A stretch of DNA of 64,000 bases from Heterocephalus glaber (lineage: Eukaryota; Chordata; Mammalia; Rodentia; Bathyergidae). The position numbers were made by a program, and so were the translations under genes. The notes below the pieces were generated by a model, which was given only the letters and a program-made list of their open reading frames with translations, was not told where the DNA came from and made no database searches. Positions 43,079 through 53,841 of the stretch are shown one piece after another (position 1 is the first letter of the stretch; each line of letters opens with the position of its first letter). The stretch covers positions 7,872,573 to 7,936,572 of the forward strand of contig NW_004624747.1 of assembly GCF_000247695.1 (NCBI RefSeq), given 5' to 3'.

Positions 43079-43487
43079 TAAATTTATTTTGTTCTCATCT
43101 AGAATGTTTTCATAATCTATACACAAACCAAAAATTTAAATTTTCTCGTGAAAGGATTTAAATTCAAACACTAATTTGATTTGTTTCTGGAATTTCTATT
43201 TTTAGAAGAATTATTCAGATAGTTTCAATAGCATTGCACTTATAGATTATCATACCTTAAATATGACTTTCAAGTGCATTAATTTTGCATGAACTGAAGA
43301 AAAAATTATAACTGATTTTCAGTGGAAAAATTGAGAATTGTACATAAAATACAACCATTTTAGTAATAAATCAGAATTATAAAAGAAGCAATGAAAAGCT
43401 ACAGTTACTCAAAATGTTTCGCTGTTGAAAAAAACTTTAATTTTTACAAGTAGGAAAAATGATGGCTTAAGGACATACTTGTGATCC

Positions 43488-43543
43488 ACCTTCCTGAGCC
43501 TCTCAAATTGCTGGGATTACAGGAGTGTGCCACTTCACCTAGC
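43488..43543 (-). repeat. B1 SINE fragment
   Basis: Antisense B1 5' third only: CTGGGATTACAGGAGTGTGCC and CACCTAGC. Confidence 0.65.
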
Positions 43544-43955
43544 ACTAAAAGATTTTAAACCTGAAAAGAATCCTATGAGTTTATCTACTCAGTTATTTTT
43601 ACCACAGAGCAAGCTAGGACACTAACAGCTGAGGCTCCCACCTGTATGATGTATAGGAAATGGAGACCTGGACTCACAGCTATTTCTGGGTCAAGGCATC
43701 CTCACCTATATTCTTATTGAGGAGCCTGGGAACTGTATTCTAGTGTTTCAGCTATCCTTAGATTTTTTTTTTTTAATCCTTAGATTTTTAATAGCATTTT
43801 TAAGGTAACCTATATGACTATTAGTCTGGTCCTAAACAGTTCAGACAAGTCATATCCCTGGATTCACAATATGATGAGAAAACACATTGTGAAATAGTTT
43901 TGCTCTTTGACAGTTACTTGGTCTTATTAATGCTTGGTTTCTTTGATTACTTTCC

Positions 43956-44038
43956 TTTTTTTTTGGTACTGGGGACTGAACTCAGGACCTTGCACTTGCG
44001 AAACAGCCGGTGGAACCACTGAGCTAAATCCCCAGCCC
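43956..44038 (-). repeat. ID-like SINE, group A
   Basis: Antisense copy, GGTACTGGGGACTGAAC ... AACCACTGAGCTAAATCC. Confidence 0.84.
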
Positions 44039-44298
44039 CTGAAGGCAATATTTTCTTCTGAGCATACTTTTGATTATATGACTACGGTTCTATGTCATGT
44101 TCTTGCTAATCATTCTAAATAGTTTAAGATTTCCATTTTGACTTCCTTTTTCTTTTTTTTCCTCTTTGTTACTGAGGATTAAACCCAGTGTCTAATACAT
44201 GCCAGGCAAGGGTTGTACCAGATTTCCTTTTTCTTTAGTTAACATACTCAACCACCTGTTTAGTGTCAGCACTATAATAATTTAAGAGTTGGATCCAT

Positions 44299-44418
44299 GC
44301 CAGGTGTGGTGGCATATGCTGATAATACCAGCACTTGGGAGGCTGAGGCAGGAGGATCATTGCAAGTTCAAGGGCAGCCTGAACAACACAGTGAGACCCC
44401 ATCTCAAAAAACAAAGAA
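44299..44418 (+). repeat. B1 SINE
   Basis: Sense B1, GCCAGGTGTGGTGGCATATGC ... GAACAACACAGTGAGACC, with an A-rich tail. Confidence 0.83.
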
Positions 44419-44599
44419 AAACAAAAAGTTGTATCCTATCCTAAACTTAGTTTCAATTAATTATTTGCTAATGTGATCCACATTTTCACTTTGTATATTC
44501 TCAACTTGTTAATTTCTAAAGGTATTGCAATATCAATGAACATAGACTGCAAATATATGCACATATATGTGTCTATATACAATATATAACATATATTCC

Positions 44600-44682
44600 A
44601 GGGCTGGGGATGTAATTCAGCAGCGCCATGCCTGGCTGGCAAGGTCTTGAGTTTGATTCCCAGTACTGAAAGAAAAAAAAAA
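44600..44682 (+). repeat. ID-like SINE, group C
   Basis: Sense copy with GATGTAATTCAGCAGCGCC and GGTCTTGAGTTTGATTCCC. TSD AACATA(TA)TTC. Confidence 0.83.
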
Positions 44683-44706
44683 CATATTCTCATTTTCATA
44701 TTCATT

Positions 44707-44752
44707 CTCTCATTCTCTCTCTCTCTCCCTCTCTCTCTCCCTTTCATCTGTT
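44707..44752. repeat. (CT)n microsatellite
   Basis: Interrupted CT dinucleotide run. Confidence 0.85.
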
Positions 44753-44885
44753 TCCTCTGCTAGAATATAAGTTGTGTGAGGACAAGGTCTTTATTGTGTT
44801 TACTACTATAACTTTTGTTCCTAGGAATAGTGTTCAGAACCTCAAGTTGCTTGATAAATGTTTTTCTGAATGAAACTAATTCATT
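44753..44885 (+). repeat. L2-like LINE 3' end
   Basis: CTAGAATATAAGTTGTGTG, GACAAGGTCTTTATTG, AGTGTTCAGAACC and GATAAATGTTTTTCTGAATG follow the L2 3' end order. Confidence 0.65.
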
Positions 44886-44974
44886 GAGGTTTCCTTTGTA
44901 GCCCAGTACGTGATCAAGTTATACAAAAGAAAGTACCTTTTCAGCTTTGTTATAAAGTTATATTTATAATTAAT

Positions 44975-45075
44975 ATCCAATGTTTGTGGAATTTACTGTC
45001 AGGTATTGTTTTAAGCACTTTACACATATATCACATTTGTGACATCTGTCAATTGATACTCAAATCCTTTATAGT
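44975..45075. repeat. MIR-like fragment
   Basis: TACTGTCAGGTATTG and TTTAAGCACTTTACACAT match the MIR/MIR3 end. Old and short. Confidence 0.5.
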
Positions 45076-45422
45076 TTTTTTTATTTTTCCAAGTCCGTCA
45101 TTTTCTCAGCATCATGCATTAAGAGTTCAGCTTGTTATACAGTACAATCAGAGCATTTGTTTTTCACTGACCCCATTTTAATTTCAAGTGAATCTATTGT
45201 AGGATACATACTATAATATATACCACGAGTAGAACCTCCATGAGAAAAATTGGAGATAGACTTCCTGGCCTAGTACTAACTTGTTCAGCATTAGTTAGAT
45301 GTTGTCTGGCAGTGAAGGCCAAAGCACAAGACAAGGCCAAGTCCCTAGTCTTCCTTCTGTTTTTTAGAGGCAGTACAGTTGTGGGGAGTTAAGAGTAGAA
45401 ACTGCATAAATTAGAATTCAGA

Positions 45423-45467
45423 GCACAAGGTCCTGAGTTCGAGCACTGGTACCAAAAAAAAAAAAAG
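45423..45467 (+). repeat. ID-like SINE, 5' truncated
   Basis: Starts at the B-box half (GCACAAGGTCCTGAGTTCG) and ends in GGTACC plus A13. Confidence 0.8.
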
Positions 45468-45479
45468 TATGGCCTTCAG

Positions 45480-45570
45480 TGCCGGGGATTTAGCTCAGCG
45501 GTTCTGCCACCTGCCTCACAAGTGCAAGGTCCCAACTGAGTTCAATCCCCGGAACCAAAAAAAAAAAAAA
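45480..45570 (+). repeat. ID-like SINE, group A
   Basis: Sense copy with a 4-bp insertion in the B-box arm (GGTCCCAACTGAGTTC) and GGAACC in place of GGTACC. Confidence 0.83.
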
Positions 45571-46278
45571 ACAACGAAAAAATGAATTCCGTTTTCACCA
45601 CCTAACAGCTGTATGACTTTGTGCCTATTTCCTCATCTGTTAATGGAAAATGTACTATACCAATTCATAAGGGATGTGTGACGATTAAGTGACTTACTGT
45701 AAATAAAGCTGTAAACAATCAGCAGTGTATGTATGTTACCTGTTATTATTAAAGTTTAGGCTTCATTAGCACTTTGTTTGGATTAAAGAGTGAATTCTTC
45801 CTCTGCCTAGGCACACAGGTGAGTTTTGCAGGTGCTAACATTTGGAGCAAGTACAGGTCTCTAAAATTTGACCTTCTGATGTGAAAACTTTGAACAATAA
45901 GATTTCCATCTGTCTTAGAGAATGCAAAAAAAAAAGTCACAAAACAGTTGATGTAAAAACAATACTGTACCTGTAGAAGTTAAGAATTTAGAGGACCACA
46001 CAGTTTTATGTCAAGTAATTATATACTTGATCTGGATGTGATCCTTGTGTTTAAGGTGAACCAGAGGACTACTGGTTAGAAGAGTAAGTGAGGTATCTGA
46101 CTAGAATACTTAACAATTAAAATTGCTATTCAAGAACTTTAGGGACAAAATCAGGCAGACAGTTATCACAGTTGATTTGAAACCACATTTCACATGCTCT
46201 TGACAAATGTTATAGACAAATGTGGTCCAGGACCATACTGGTCTGCACTGAGATAAGTTCATAAAGAATAAACCAAGT

Positions 46279-46363
46279 GGGCCGGGGATTTAGCTCAGTG
46301 GTTCCGCTGCTTGCCTCGCAAGCACAAGGACCCGAGTTTGATCCCCGGTACCAAAAAAAAAAA
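46279..46363 (+). repeat. ID-like SINE, group A
   Basis: Sense copy near consensus. AAGAATAAACCA precedes it and recurs at 46378-46389 after a 15-bp spacer, at the start of the next B1. Confidence 0.87.
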
Positions 46364-46386
46364 TCGTCACTTTCTTCAAGAATAAA

Positions 46387-46497
46387 CCAGGTATGGTGGC
46401 ACACACCTCTAGTCCCAGCACTGTGGGAGCCCAAGGCAGGAGGATTAAAAATTTGATTCCACCTAGGCAACTTAATGAGACCATCTCAAAAAAAAAG
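46387..46497 (+). repeat. B1 SINE
   Basis: Sense B1 (CCAGGTATGGTGGCACACACC ... GAGACCATCTC) with an A-tail that abuts the next B1. Confidence 0.8.
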
Positions 46498-46499
46498 CA

Positions 46500-46680
46500 A
46501 GCTGGGCCTGGGGGTACACAGCTGTAGTGCTAGCACTCAGGAAGCTGAGGCAGGTGGACTGCCACAAATTCGAGGCCAGCCTGGACTACATAGTGAGTTC
46601 AAGGCCAGCCTCCACTACATAGTGAAACCCTGTCTCAAAAACCAAAAAAATAAAAATAAAATAAATAAATAAAAAAACCA
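46500..46680 (+). repeat. B1 SINE with internal duplication
   Basis: Sense B1 head-to-tail with the previous one; both internal units are present (GGACTACATAGTGAGTTC, CCACTACATAGTGAAACC). Long A/TA-rich tail. Confidence 0.85.
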
Positions 46681-46826
46681 AAAAGTTTAGGAATGTAGCT
46701 TAGTAGTAGAGTACTGGGTTTGATTTGAAGAAAAAAAGAAAAAGAGTAAATACTTAGAAACTCTTATAGCAATTTGATGTTGCTGTGACATTTGTACTTT
46801 ATAATAATGACAAAGAATTTAACAAG

Positions 46827-47010
46827 TATCAGCTGGGTGTAGTCTCAGCATGCCAAGAGGCTGAGGCAGGATTGCAAGTTCAAGCCTAGTCTATTCAACT
46901 TAGTGACTTACCAAGACACTCCTCCCCGACTTCCCCGAAAAGGGCAGATGATATAGCTCAATATGAAGGCCCTGGGTTCAATCCCTAGCATCACATTAAA
47001 AAGAAAAAAA
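46827..47010 (+). repeat. B1-dID composite SINE
   Basis: Sense degraded B1 part (GCTGGGTGTAGTCTCAGC ... CCAAGACACTCC) plus a sense ID part (GATGATATAGCTCAATATG ... GGTTCAATCCC). Confidence 0.7.
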
Positions 47011-47014
47011 AAAA

Positions 47015-47158
47015 CTGGGCATGGTGGAATATGCCTATAATCTCAGCACTTGGAAGGTTGAAGCAAGAGGACTGTGACTTCATGTCAGCCTGGGGTACAA
47101 AGTGAGTTTGAGGTCAGCCTGAACTACACAGTGAAACCTTGTCTCAAAAAACGAACAA
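47015..47158 (+). repeat. B1 SINE with internal duplication
   Basis: Sense B1, CTGGGCATGGTGGAATATGCC ... GGGTACAAAGTGAGTTTG ... GAACTACACAGTGAAACC. Confidence 0.83.
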
Positions 47159-47851
47159 AGAGAAGTATTTCCCTAGAACTCATATATGGCCCTATACCTA
47201 TCATCAGTGCTATGCAGTGTTGGCTCACTTATTCTGGGTGGCTGTCTTTTGGGTGTAGGAGAGCAGGCAAATGTAAAAGGAAACAGGTTAATCTTGACTG
47301 CTCTGTTGTGCCCAATTTGTCCACACATACAGTAATCAAACAAGGACGAGTTATAGTTTTAAGTAGTCATTTAAGTTCAATTCCATGAATCACCAATTCT
47401 TAAGGACTGGTCAACTCATGCATTTAGTGTTGCAAATGGGATATCTGGAGTATACAGATTTTTGTAAACTGTTTTTTAAATTCTATTTTGATACAGTTCT
47501 ATGAATGCTTTTGGCAATCACAGAAAAATGTCATTTTGTGTACACAGGCCATAATTATTTAGGGAGGGCTAATGGTTTCTAGTTTAGAAGTCCAGAAGGA
47601 GACCTCAAAAGTTTAACAGCTGTGAAAAAAAAAAAAAAGAGTTTAACAGCAACACTTGGAAGCATCCCTGGTTCTTTTTCACTAAAGGCTTTTGGAACCA
47701 TCACATCATAACATCATAAAAGGCATCACCAAATCAGGATGCCTCACCTTGGGTGCCTCACCCAAGGAATGCAGGTCAGTGTGACACCAGTCACCAGTTA
47801 TTAAAAAAAGCCACTTCACAGTAAGTCTTCATAACAAATAATTTAAAATAA

Positions 47852-48066
47852 AAGAAGCCAGATGCAGTGGTGCATGCCTGCAGCCCCAGCTATTTGGTTG
47901 GCTGAGCAGGACTGAAGTTTGAGGCCAGCCTGGGCAACTTAGTGAGACCCTAGGCAACCTACCAAGACCCTGTCTCAAAATAAAAAGGGCATATAGCTCA
48001 ACAGTTGAGCACTTGCCTAGTATGTTTGAGGCCCTGAGTTCAATCCTGAGTAGCACATTAAAAAAC
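47852..48066 (+). repeat. B1-dID composite SINE
   Basis: Sense B1 part (AGATGCAGTGGTGCATGCC ... CAAGACCCTGTCTC) plus a sense ID part (CATATAGCTCAACAGTTGAGC ... GAGTTCAATCC). Confidence 0.78.
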
Positions 48067-48093
48067 AAAACAAAACAAAACAACAAAACAACA

Positions 48094-48195
48094 GGGCCAG
48101 GGATTTAGCTCAGTGGTTCCGCTGCCTGCCTCACAAGCACAAGGTCCCGAGTTTGATCCCCGGTACCAAAAAAACCCCCAAACAAACTAACAAAA
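48094..48195 (+). repeat. ID-like SINE, group A
   Basis: Sense copy directly after the composite element's CAAAA-type tail. Own tail AAAAAAACCCCCAAACAAAC. Confidence 0.86.
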
Positions 48196-48202
48196 AAGAG
48201 AC

Positions 48203-48335
48203 AGCTGGGTACAGTAGAATGTGCCTGTAGTCCCAGCTACACAGGAGGCTGAGGCAGGAGGATCACTTGAATCCAAGAGTATGAGGCCATCCCAGGCAAC
48301 ACTGTAAGATTCTGGCTCAAAAAAAGAAAAAAGTA
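48203..48335 (+). repeat. B1 SINE
   Basis: Sense B1, GCTGGGTACAGTAGAATGTGC ... GTAAGATTCTGGCTC, with an A-rich tail. Confidence 0.8.
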
Positions 48336-48518
48336 AATAGGTAAATAAAAGGAAACAATGTTCTTAAACACCTGAAGGGTTTTTAGTCCAATGCTAACAG
48401 GCTGGAAAAAGTGTTAACTTGTATAGAATTCTCATTTAGTCATTTCTGTTAAGCCTCTCAAAGCAAAATTCAAATTTGAGAAAAGCCAAAAAATCCAATA
48501 GCATCTAACAAGCAATAC

Positions 48519-48606
48519 TTTAAGCAGGAGGATTGCCTGAGCCCAGGAGTTTGAGGCCTCCCTGGGTGACATAGTGAGACCCTGCCTCAAAATAAATAAA
48601 TACATA
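48519..48606 (+). repeat. B1 SINE, 5' truncated
   Basis: Sense B1 from TAAGCAGGAGGATTGCCTGAG to GAGACCCTGCCTC; it begins mid-element. Confidence 0.75.
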
Positions 48607-48703
48607 AGCATATAAAAAAACCAAACAGTACCATATATACTCAGGACAAATACAACTTTACTGTTTGCTCCATCCACATTTATAACTGTGCTCCTATACT
48701 CAC

Positions 48704-48879
48704 CGAAGCCAAGCATGGAACTTTATCAAGGTTAAAGAACTCATTAAAGTCAAATTCTCCCGGGGATTGTTCAGGCAAGACAGATTCCCTTGGCACTTCC
48801 TGATCAGCAGTAGGCTTTTGGGCGAGGATGACCTCCACCTCATCCTCTTCAGCCACGCCTCCATTGCACTCAACTATGC
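48704..48879 (-). CDS. EIF4ENIF1: EIF4ENIF1 exon: acidic region with FDFNEFF
   Basis: Acceptor TTCTCAG beyond 48879; donor GTGAGT (48698-48703). Completes Gly263 and encodes residues 264-321, IVECNGGVAEEDEVEVILAQ ... DKVPCLAS. An acidic stretch is followed by FDFNEFFNLDKVP, a conserved aromatic motif. Ends in phase 0. Confidence 0.97.
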
Positions 48880-49040
48880 CTGAGAACAAAACCAGGAAAA
48901 ATACAGTCTAATGAAGTGGACTACTCACTCCAGTCTCACCCATGCAGAACTGTCTTAGATGACTTTAAACTTCTTCAGCAGGGACTGCACTTCCTACAGT
49001 AAAGCATTCAGTGCCCCTCTTCTGGGAGCTGGTAGTTTGG

Positions 49041-49114
49041 GGTTTTTTTTGGTACCTCGGGACCTTGTGCTTGTGAGGCCTTTGGCAGAACCACTGAGCT
49101 AAATCCTCGGCCCC
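49041..49114 (-). repeat. ID-like SINE, B-box deleted
   Basis: Antisense copy in which GGTACC runs into TCGGGACCTTG, losing GGGGATCGAAC. The pol III B box is missing. Confidence 0.82.
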
Positions 49115-49349
49115 AGAAAAGGTTTTAATAACAAGTCAGCACACCACCACCAATGAGAAAGGATATGGTTCCCTCCTCCTAAGCACTTCAAGTTTCCTAC
49201 AGCAGAGTAGGTTCTTTTTCCAATGGGCACTTTGAAAAGATAAATCTTTGCAAGTCTCTTACTGGTTTCATCTACGTATTTGTTCCACCACTTTCCAGGT
49301 TGAGCAACCTAAAGTATTACATGATACCTACACTAGGGCAATTTTCACT

Positions 49350-49560
49350 TGCCTACAGGTGGGTAGTAACTTACCTTTCAAAGTAAAATTCAAAGGTTAC
49401 CTCCTCTAGGAAGTCTGCCCTACTTACCCTTTTTGCCCCACCAAAAGAAATTTAATAAATTCTATCCCATGCATTATCTATGAGTACTTATCACACTGTA
49501 TCACAGTAACTCTAGTGAGACTGAGACCTCTGTTCTGCCCTAATCAGTTCTGTCTTACTC
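49350..49560 (+). repeat. L2-like LINE fragment
   Basis: CAAAGGTTACCTCCTCTAGG, AAGTCTGCCCTACTTACCC and GAGTACTTATCACACTG follow the L2 3' end order. Confidence 0.6.
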
Positions 49561-49751
49561 CATAGTACCAGCTATACTTAAACCTCAGTAATGTTGTATT
49601 ATTTTTATGAAGAGAAGCTAGGACTCAGTGAATCTAGCAGGTAATAATGTTTAAAGTATCTAATGTCTTAGTTTTAGCCAAAGCATGGGCAAAAAGCAAA
49701 ATCATGAGAGGTTAAAAAAAAAAAATTAGAAGAACTTAAAAATAACACCTA

Positions 49752-49842
49752 GGGCCTGGGATTTAGCTCAGTGGTTCTGCTGCCTGCCTCACAAGTGGAA
49801 AGACCCGAGTTTGATCCCTGGTACCAAAAAAAAAAAAAAAAA
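49752..49842 (+). repeat. ID-like SINE, group A
   Basis: Sense copy with an A17 tail. TSD AA(T/C)AACACCTA. Confidence 0.87.
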
Positions 49843-50419
49843 CAACACCTAATACCAAATGAGCTCATGAAACACACTAGACCCTGAATGTTTGTATTTG
49901 AAGAACAGAATTCCCAAAGCCACCCTGAAAAACCACCTATTAAAAGAGCTGCATGTAGTTTCAAGATCATGGCAGACACAAATCCTTCTAGGAGAGGGAA
50001 AATTTTTTAAATGCCAAATCAAAGACCTATGCCTTCTCAAAAGTCCCCAACAATTACTGCAGTCTTGTTATTAATCAACCAGAATATTCTAGACTGATAG
50101 GTAAAATGCTAACTTCTGCTTTCTTTCTAGTAATGTTCCAAAAATCTAGACAGAAAAGCAGGGGAATATAACAGCTGAGAGGACATATATACCCAGTCTC
50201 TCAATACTGGCAAGTGGCCAAAGGTTCAATCCTGGGATAGCCACTTTAATTCTTCCACACTACACCATGTGTAGGATTACACTGTTCATCCACGGGGATA
50301 TCTGCCATCTAAGAACCCAGTGCCTGCAGGGGGCCTACATTTACTAAGGTACATGTTTCCGAGCCATGGACAAGTCAATGGGCAATGTCCGCAGTGGTTG
50401 TATTGCCAGACACCAGGGG

Positions 50420-50570
50420 TAAATGTCTTGCACTTAAAACTAAAATGAATGTTTTGGTGGAGGAATTATCTCCACTTTACAAAGAAATTGAGCCCTAGCA
50501 AAAGTAAACAACTCATTAGCCTAATCAGTGCTAAGTCTATGTCCTTTTCTATTATAGCAATTCTTCTCCC
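50420..50570 (-). repeat. MIR-like fragment
   Basis: ATTATCTCCACTTTACAAAG, AATTGAGCCCTAGCA and CAGTGCTAAGTCTATG resemble antisense MIR. Weak. Confidence 0.45.
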
Positions 50571-50750
50571 TAGCCCATTTTATCTACCAGATTCTGCATG
50601 CTCACTTCAAGACAAGCAATAGATGTTTTGTTGAAGTTCTATTTCCCAATTTAAGGATGAGGCCAAGAAGAGGTGGTACTCTGCTCATCCATTTACAAAA
50701 GAAACTTTAATGCTTCTCTGATTCAATTTTGTGTCGAGATAGAATATTTC

Positions 50751-50832
50751 TTTTTGCCCCGATACCAGGGATCAAACTCAGCACCTTGCACTTGTGAGGC
50801 AGGCATGGCACCAGAGCTAAATTCCCAGACCC
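50751..50832 (-). repeat. ID-like SINE, group D-like
   Basis: Antisense copy lacking a T tract (TTTTTGCCCCGATACC). TSD AGATAGAATATTTCTT / AGATAGAACATTTCTT (50737-50752, 50834-50849). Confidence 0.83.
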
Positions 50833-50848
50833 AAGATAGAACATTTCT

Positions 50849-50936
50849 TTTTTTTTTTTTTTGGTACCAGGGATCAAACTTCGGACCTTGCGCTTGTGAG
50901 GCAGGTGGTGGCATCACTGAGCTAAATCCCCAGCCT
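50849..50936 (-). repeat. ID-like SINE, group A
   Basis: Antisense copy inserted at the right-hand TSD of the previous element; AGAACATTTCTT flanks it on both sides. Confidence 0.87.
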
Positions 50937-50992
50937 GACAGAACATTTCTTATCCTATGAATGTCTTTTTCGAGCACCAACAGTGCCCCCCA

Positions 50993-51122
50993 GCCAGGTA
51001 GGGTAGCACACACCTCTAATCCCAGGACTTGGGAGGCTGAAGCAGGAGGATCAAAGTCTGAGGCCAGCCTGGGCTACATACTGAGTTCAAGGCCAGTGTG
51101 GACTACACACTATTAAAAAAAG
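50993..51122 (+). repeat. B1 SINE with internal duplication
   Basis: Sense B1, GCCAGGTAGGGTAGCACACACC ... GGGCTACATACTGAGTTC ... GGACTACACAC. Confidence 0.8.
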
Positions 51123-51926
51123 AGTGCCCGAGAGATCAGATTAGGCCTGACACATGACAGTGGGCACTAGAGCATGGGAACATGCACTAGCAGACAGATA
51201 AGACAGCTAGCCATTTATTCTGACAGACTCAAAGCTGGGGACCCAGGTAAAGATAAAGAACAAGTTTTATTATATTGTAGAATAAGCATTTTATCAATGC
51301 AAGTTTTAACCATTTTTCCCTTCTATATAATTTTTTCCTAGTTCTAAGCAATACATATTCAATTTCTTTTATTCATTACCATATGTACATCACCTCGTAC
51401 TGGGCTCTGTAAAGAGGGTGCTCAATACATTATTAATTTCAACCTCATGCACACAGGGACTGTGTTGTTTGCTCCCTGCTGACCTTCCATCACTAGTGTG
51501 TACCCAGATATGCTACACAGAAAACTCAGGAAAAAGCTGGAATATAGGCACAAAAATAGACTAAAGACCTTCACGATACCTCCTCCCTAGTGATAAATAC
51601 CAACTCTTAGGCTTGTGCATCACCTTTCACTCTTCCAGGCAAGATAAATATACAGAGTACTTGTTTATTATACACAGTAGCTGGGACACTTAGGTACTTT
51701 TGGTAATCAACTAGTGGATGGGTCAAAAATTCATGGATTCCACTGGAAGTTCTGCCACAGAACTCATGTAATGGGATCCCATGTTATATTTTGTGCAAGC
51801 CTCAATCTTTTTCTGCAGTTTTAAGGTGAGGAAGGGTTATCATCATCTATCTCACTCTGTCTGGCTCCTCCATTTGTTGATAGAAGAATGGTTGCAATCC
51901 AGATTTCATCTCAGTTATGAAAAATG

Positions 51927-52012
51927 TGGGGGTTTTTTTGGTACCAGGGATCGAACTCGGGACCTTGTGCTTGCAAGGAAGGTGGCGGCACCACTGAGCT
52001 AAATCCCGTCCC
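51927..52012 (-). repeat. ID-like SINE, group A/D
   Basis: Antisense copy ending AAATCCCGTCCC. Weak TSD TGAAAAA(T/C)GT. Confidence 0.84.
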
Positions 52013-52214
52013 TGAAAAACGTTTTTTAATCACCAGATGCTTGTTCTTCATCATAAGGTGAAAAGCTACACTGGCTGGTGCTGCTTTTAGTTTAATAGAG
52101 AATGAGACACACACAGATTGCAAAGTCAATTAAATAGCAAAGTTTCCCATTACCTATCAATTTCCTACATCACCACAGGAATGTGTGACAACACAAAGAG
52201 TCTATTCATTGATC

Positions 52215-52375
52215 TAAAGTAGGTGTGGTGATGCATGCCTGTAATTCTACCACTTGGGAGGCTGAGGCAGGAAGATCACCTCAAGTTCGAGAAGATCACC
52301 TCAACCTTGGCCACATAGTGAATTCAAGACCAGCCTGAACTACATAGTGAGACCCTGTCTCAAAAAACAAACAAA
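52215..52375 (+). repeat. B1 SINE with local duplication
   Basis: Sense B1 with AGATCACCTCAAGTTCG and AGATCACCTCAACC repeated, then GAACTACATAGTGAGACCC and an A-rich tail. Confidence 0.83.
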
Positions 52376-52397
52376 GGGTAATATCTACTGTATTTTA

Positions 52398-52494
52398 TTT
52401 TATTTATTATTATTATTTTTGGTATTCGGGATTGAACTTGGGACCTTGTGCTTGCAAGGCAGGCAGCGGAACCACTGAGCTAAATCCCCAGCCC
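52398..52494 (-). repeat. ID-like SINE, group A
   Basis: Antisense copy with a TTATT-rich tail. 16-bp TSD TATCTACTGTATTTTA (52382-52397, 52495-52510). Confidence 0.9.
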
Positions 52495-52817
52495 TATCTA
52501 CTGTATTTTAAACATTGTACAAAAAAAAGGACAAAGTTATTTCTCCCTTTTCTTTCTCCTTCTAAATAAATTCCATTAGCTTATATCCACTTAAATTTGT
52601 CTTAAATTTGCTAATTTTAAAGTGGCAGTGATTATTCACTTATGTATTAATGGAGCTTTCCTTTATGCTGCCTAGTATCTGCAAAAGTCCCCCTCCTCAG
52701 TAAACCTGAAGAGTGGAAGGAACTAGAATTTATGAGTAAATAACCAGTAGAGGCTGAGCTCTAATGTTCACATCTAATCTTTAGAGCTAAAAGTAACCCT
52801 TCAAGATATGGCAGGCA

Positions 52818-53117
52818 GGGCCGGGGATTTAGCTCAGTGGTTCCACCGCCTGCCCCACAAGNNNNNNNNNNNNNNNNNNNNNNNNNNNNNNNNNNNNNNN
52901 NNNNNNNNNNNNNNNNNNNNNNNNNNNNNNNNNNNNNNNNNNNNNNNNNNNNNNNNNNNNNNNNNNNNNNNNNNNNNNNNNNNNNNNNNNNNNNNNNNNN
53001 NNNNNNNNNNNNNNNNNNNNNNNNNNNNNNNNNNNNNNNNNNNNNNNNNNNNNNNNNNNNNNNNNNNNNNNNNNNNNNNNNNNNNNNNNNNNNNNNNNAA
53101 AAAAAAAAAAAAAAATT
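52818..53117 (+). repeat. ID-like SINE containing an assembly gap
   Basis: The sense 5' half (GGGCCGGGGATTTAGCTC ... CCTGCCCCACAAG) runs into Ns; after the gap only an A-tail remains. Whether more than one element is hidden cannot be seen. Confidence 0.75.
52862..53098. other. Assembly gap (237 N)
   Basis: Unbroken run of N within the EIF4ENIF1 intron between exons at 48704 and 53842. Any reading frame across it is an artefact. Confidence 1.
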
Positions 53118-53289
53118 TCTGTCATAGATATTCTTTTTCTTAGCAGCAGTCTCAGTACTCTAACCCAGGCTAGCCTACCTGGCTCTTGACCATGCCCTGC
53201 ACTACTCCTTCCCAAAGACCATAAGCCCCGGGGTGGTCATTTCAGAGCCAGGTCACTTCCTTGAAGAAAAAACTAAGTTTAGGAGAGAG

Positions 53290-53550
53290 AGGGCCAGTCA
53301 AATAATTGACCTGGGATGGTTTAGCACTACAGTGAAGAAAGTGGGCTTTCAAGCCCAAAAGAATCTTGTCCAACTCCCAATTTCACTATTTCCTCAGTGG
53401 TAAATATGTCATGTAAGCCACCTGAGCCTCCATTTACTTGCCTATGAAACAGACAAAAAAGTACTACACTGAATAGGTTGTTATAATGACTATAATATAG
53501 AAATAACACACTCTTGTGTCTAGTACACTAATTGTTCAATAAATGAGACC
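53290..53550 (+). repeat. MIR SINE
   Basis: Sense MIR: GTGGGCTTTCAAGCCC, CCTCCATTTACTTGCC, GAATAGGTTGTTATAATGAC and TTGTTCAATAAATGAG in MIR order. Confidence 0.7.
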
Positions 53551-53841
53551 ACTCTTAACCTTTGTGTTTCTCATCCCTGGGGAACACTTTTGTGTATACA
53601 GTGGTCTCACAGGGTAATAAGACCCTTCTGTTTAGCATGGCAGGCAGAAGTAGTTGAGGAGATACTGTAGTACAATCTACACTTGTGAATTCTCACTTAG
53701 GAAGCAGTTTCAAACTCAAGCTGCAACATAAAAAACTTGCCATTTCCTAGTAACTGGTGCCCATTCCTCAGTGTGCAATTAAGCCAGTGATAATCACATC
53801 TCATTTTAAAACAATGAACTTCCCTCCTGGTTTGTGCTGAC

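Larger units (their letters stand above)
45390..45720 (+). repeat. MIR SINE split by two ID-like SINEs
   Basis: MIR pieces at 45395-45422 and 45590-45720 (CCACCTAACAGCTGTATGAC, TTTCCTCATCTGTTAATGG) are separated by the SINE pair at 45423-45570. Confidence 0.65.

Noticed and set aside
49749..52002. Recurring peptide motif (GTRDRTQDLVLARQ-like, or SNSGPCACEAG-like) in many short frames
   Set aside because: It is the translation of the antisense ID-like SINE in two frames, not a protein family.
52808..53215. Open frames of 96-128 codons on both strands
   Set aside because: They consist mostly of undetermined bases in the assembly gap.
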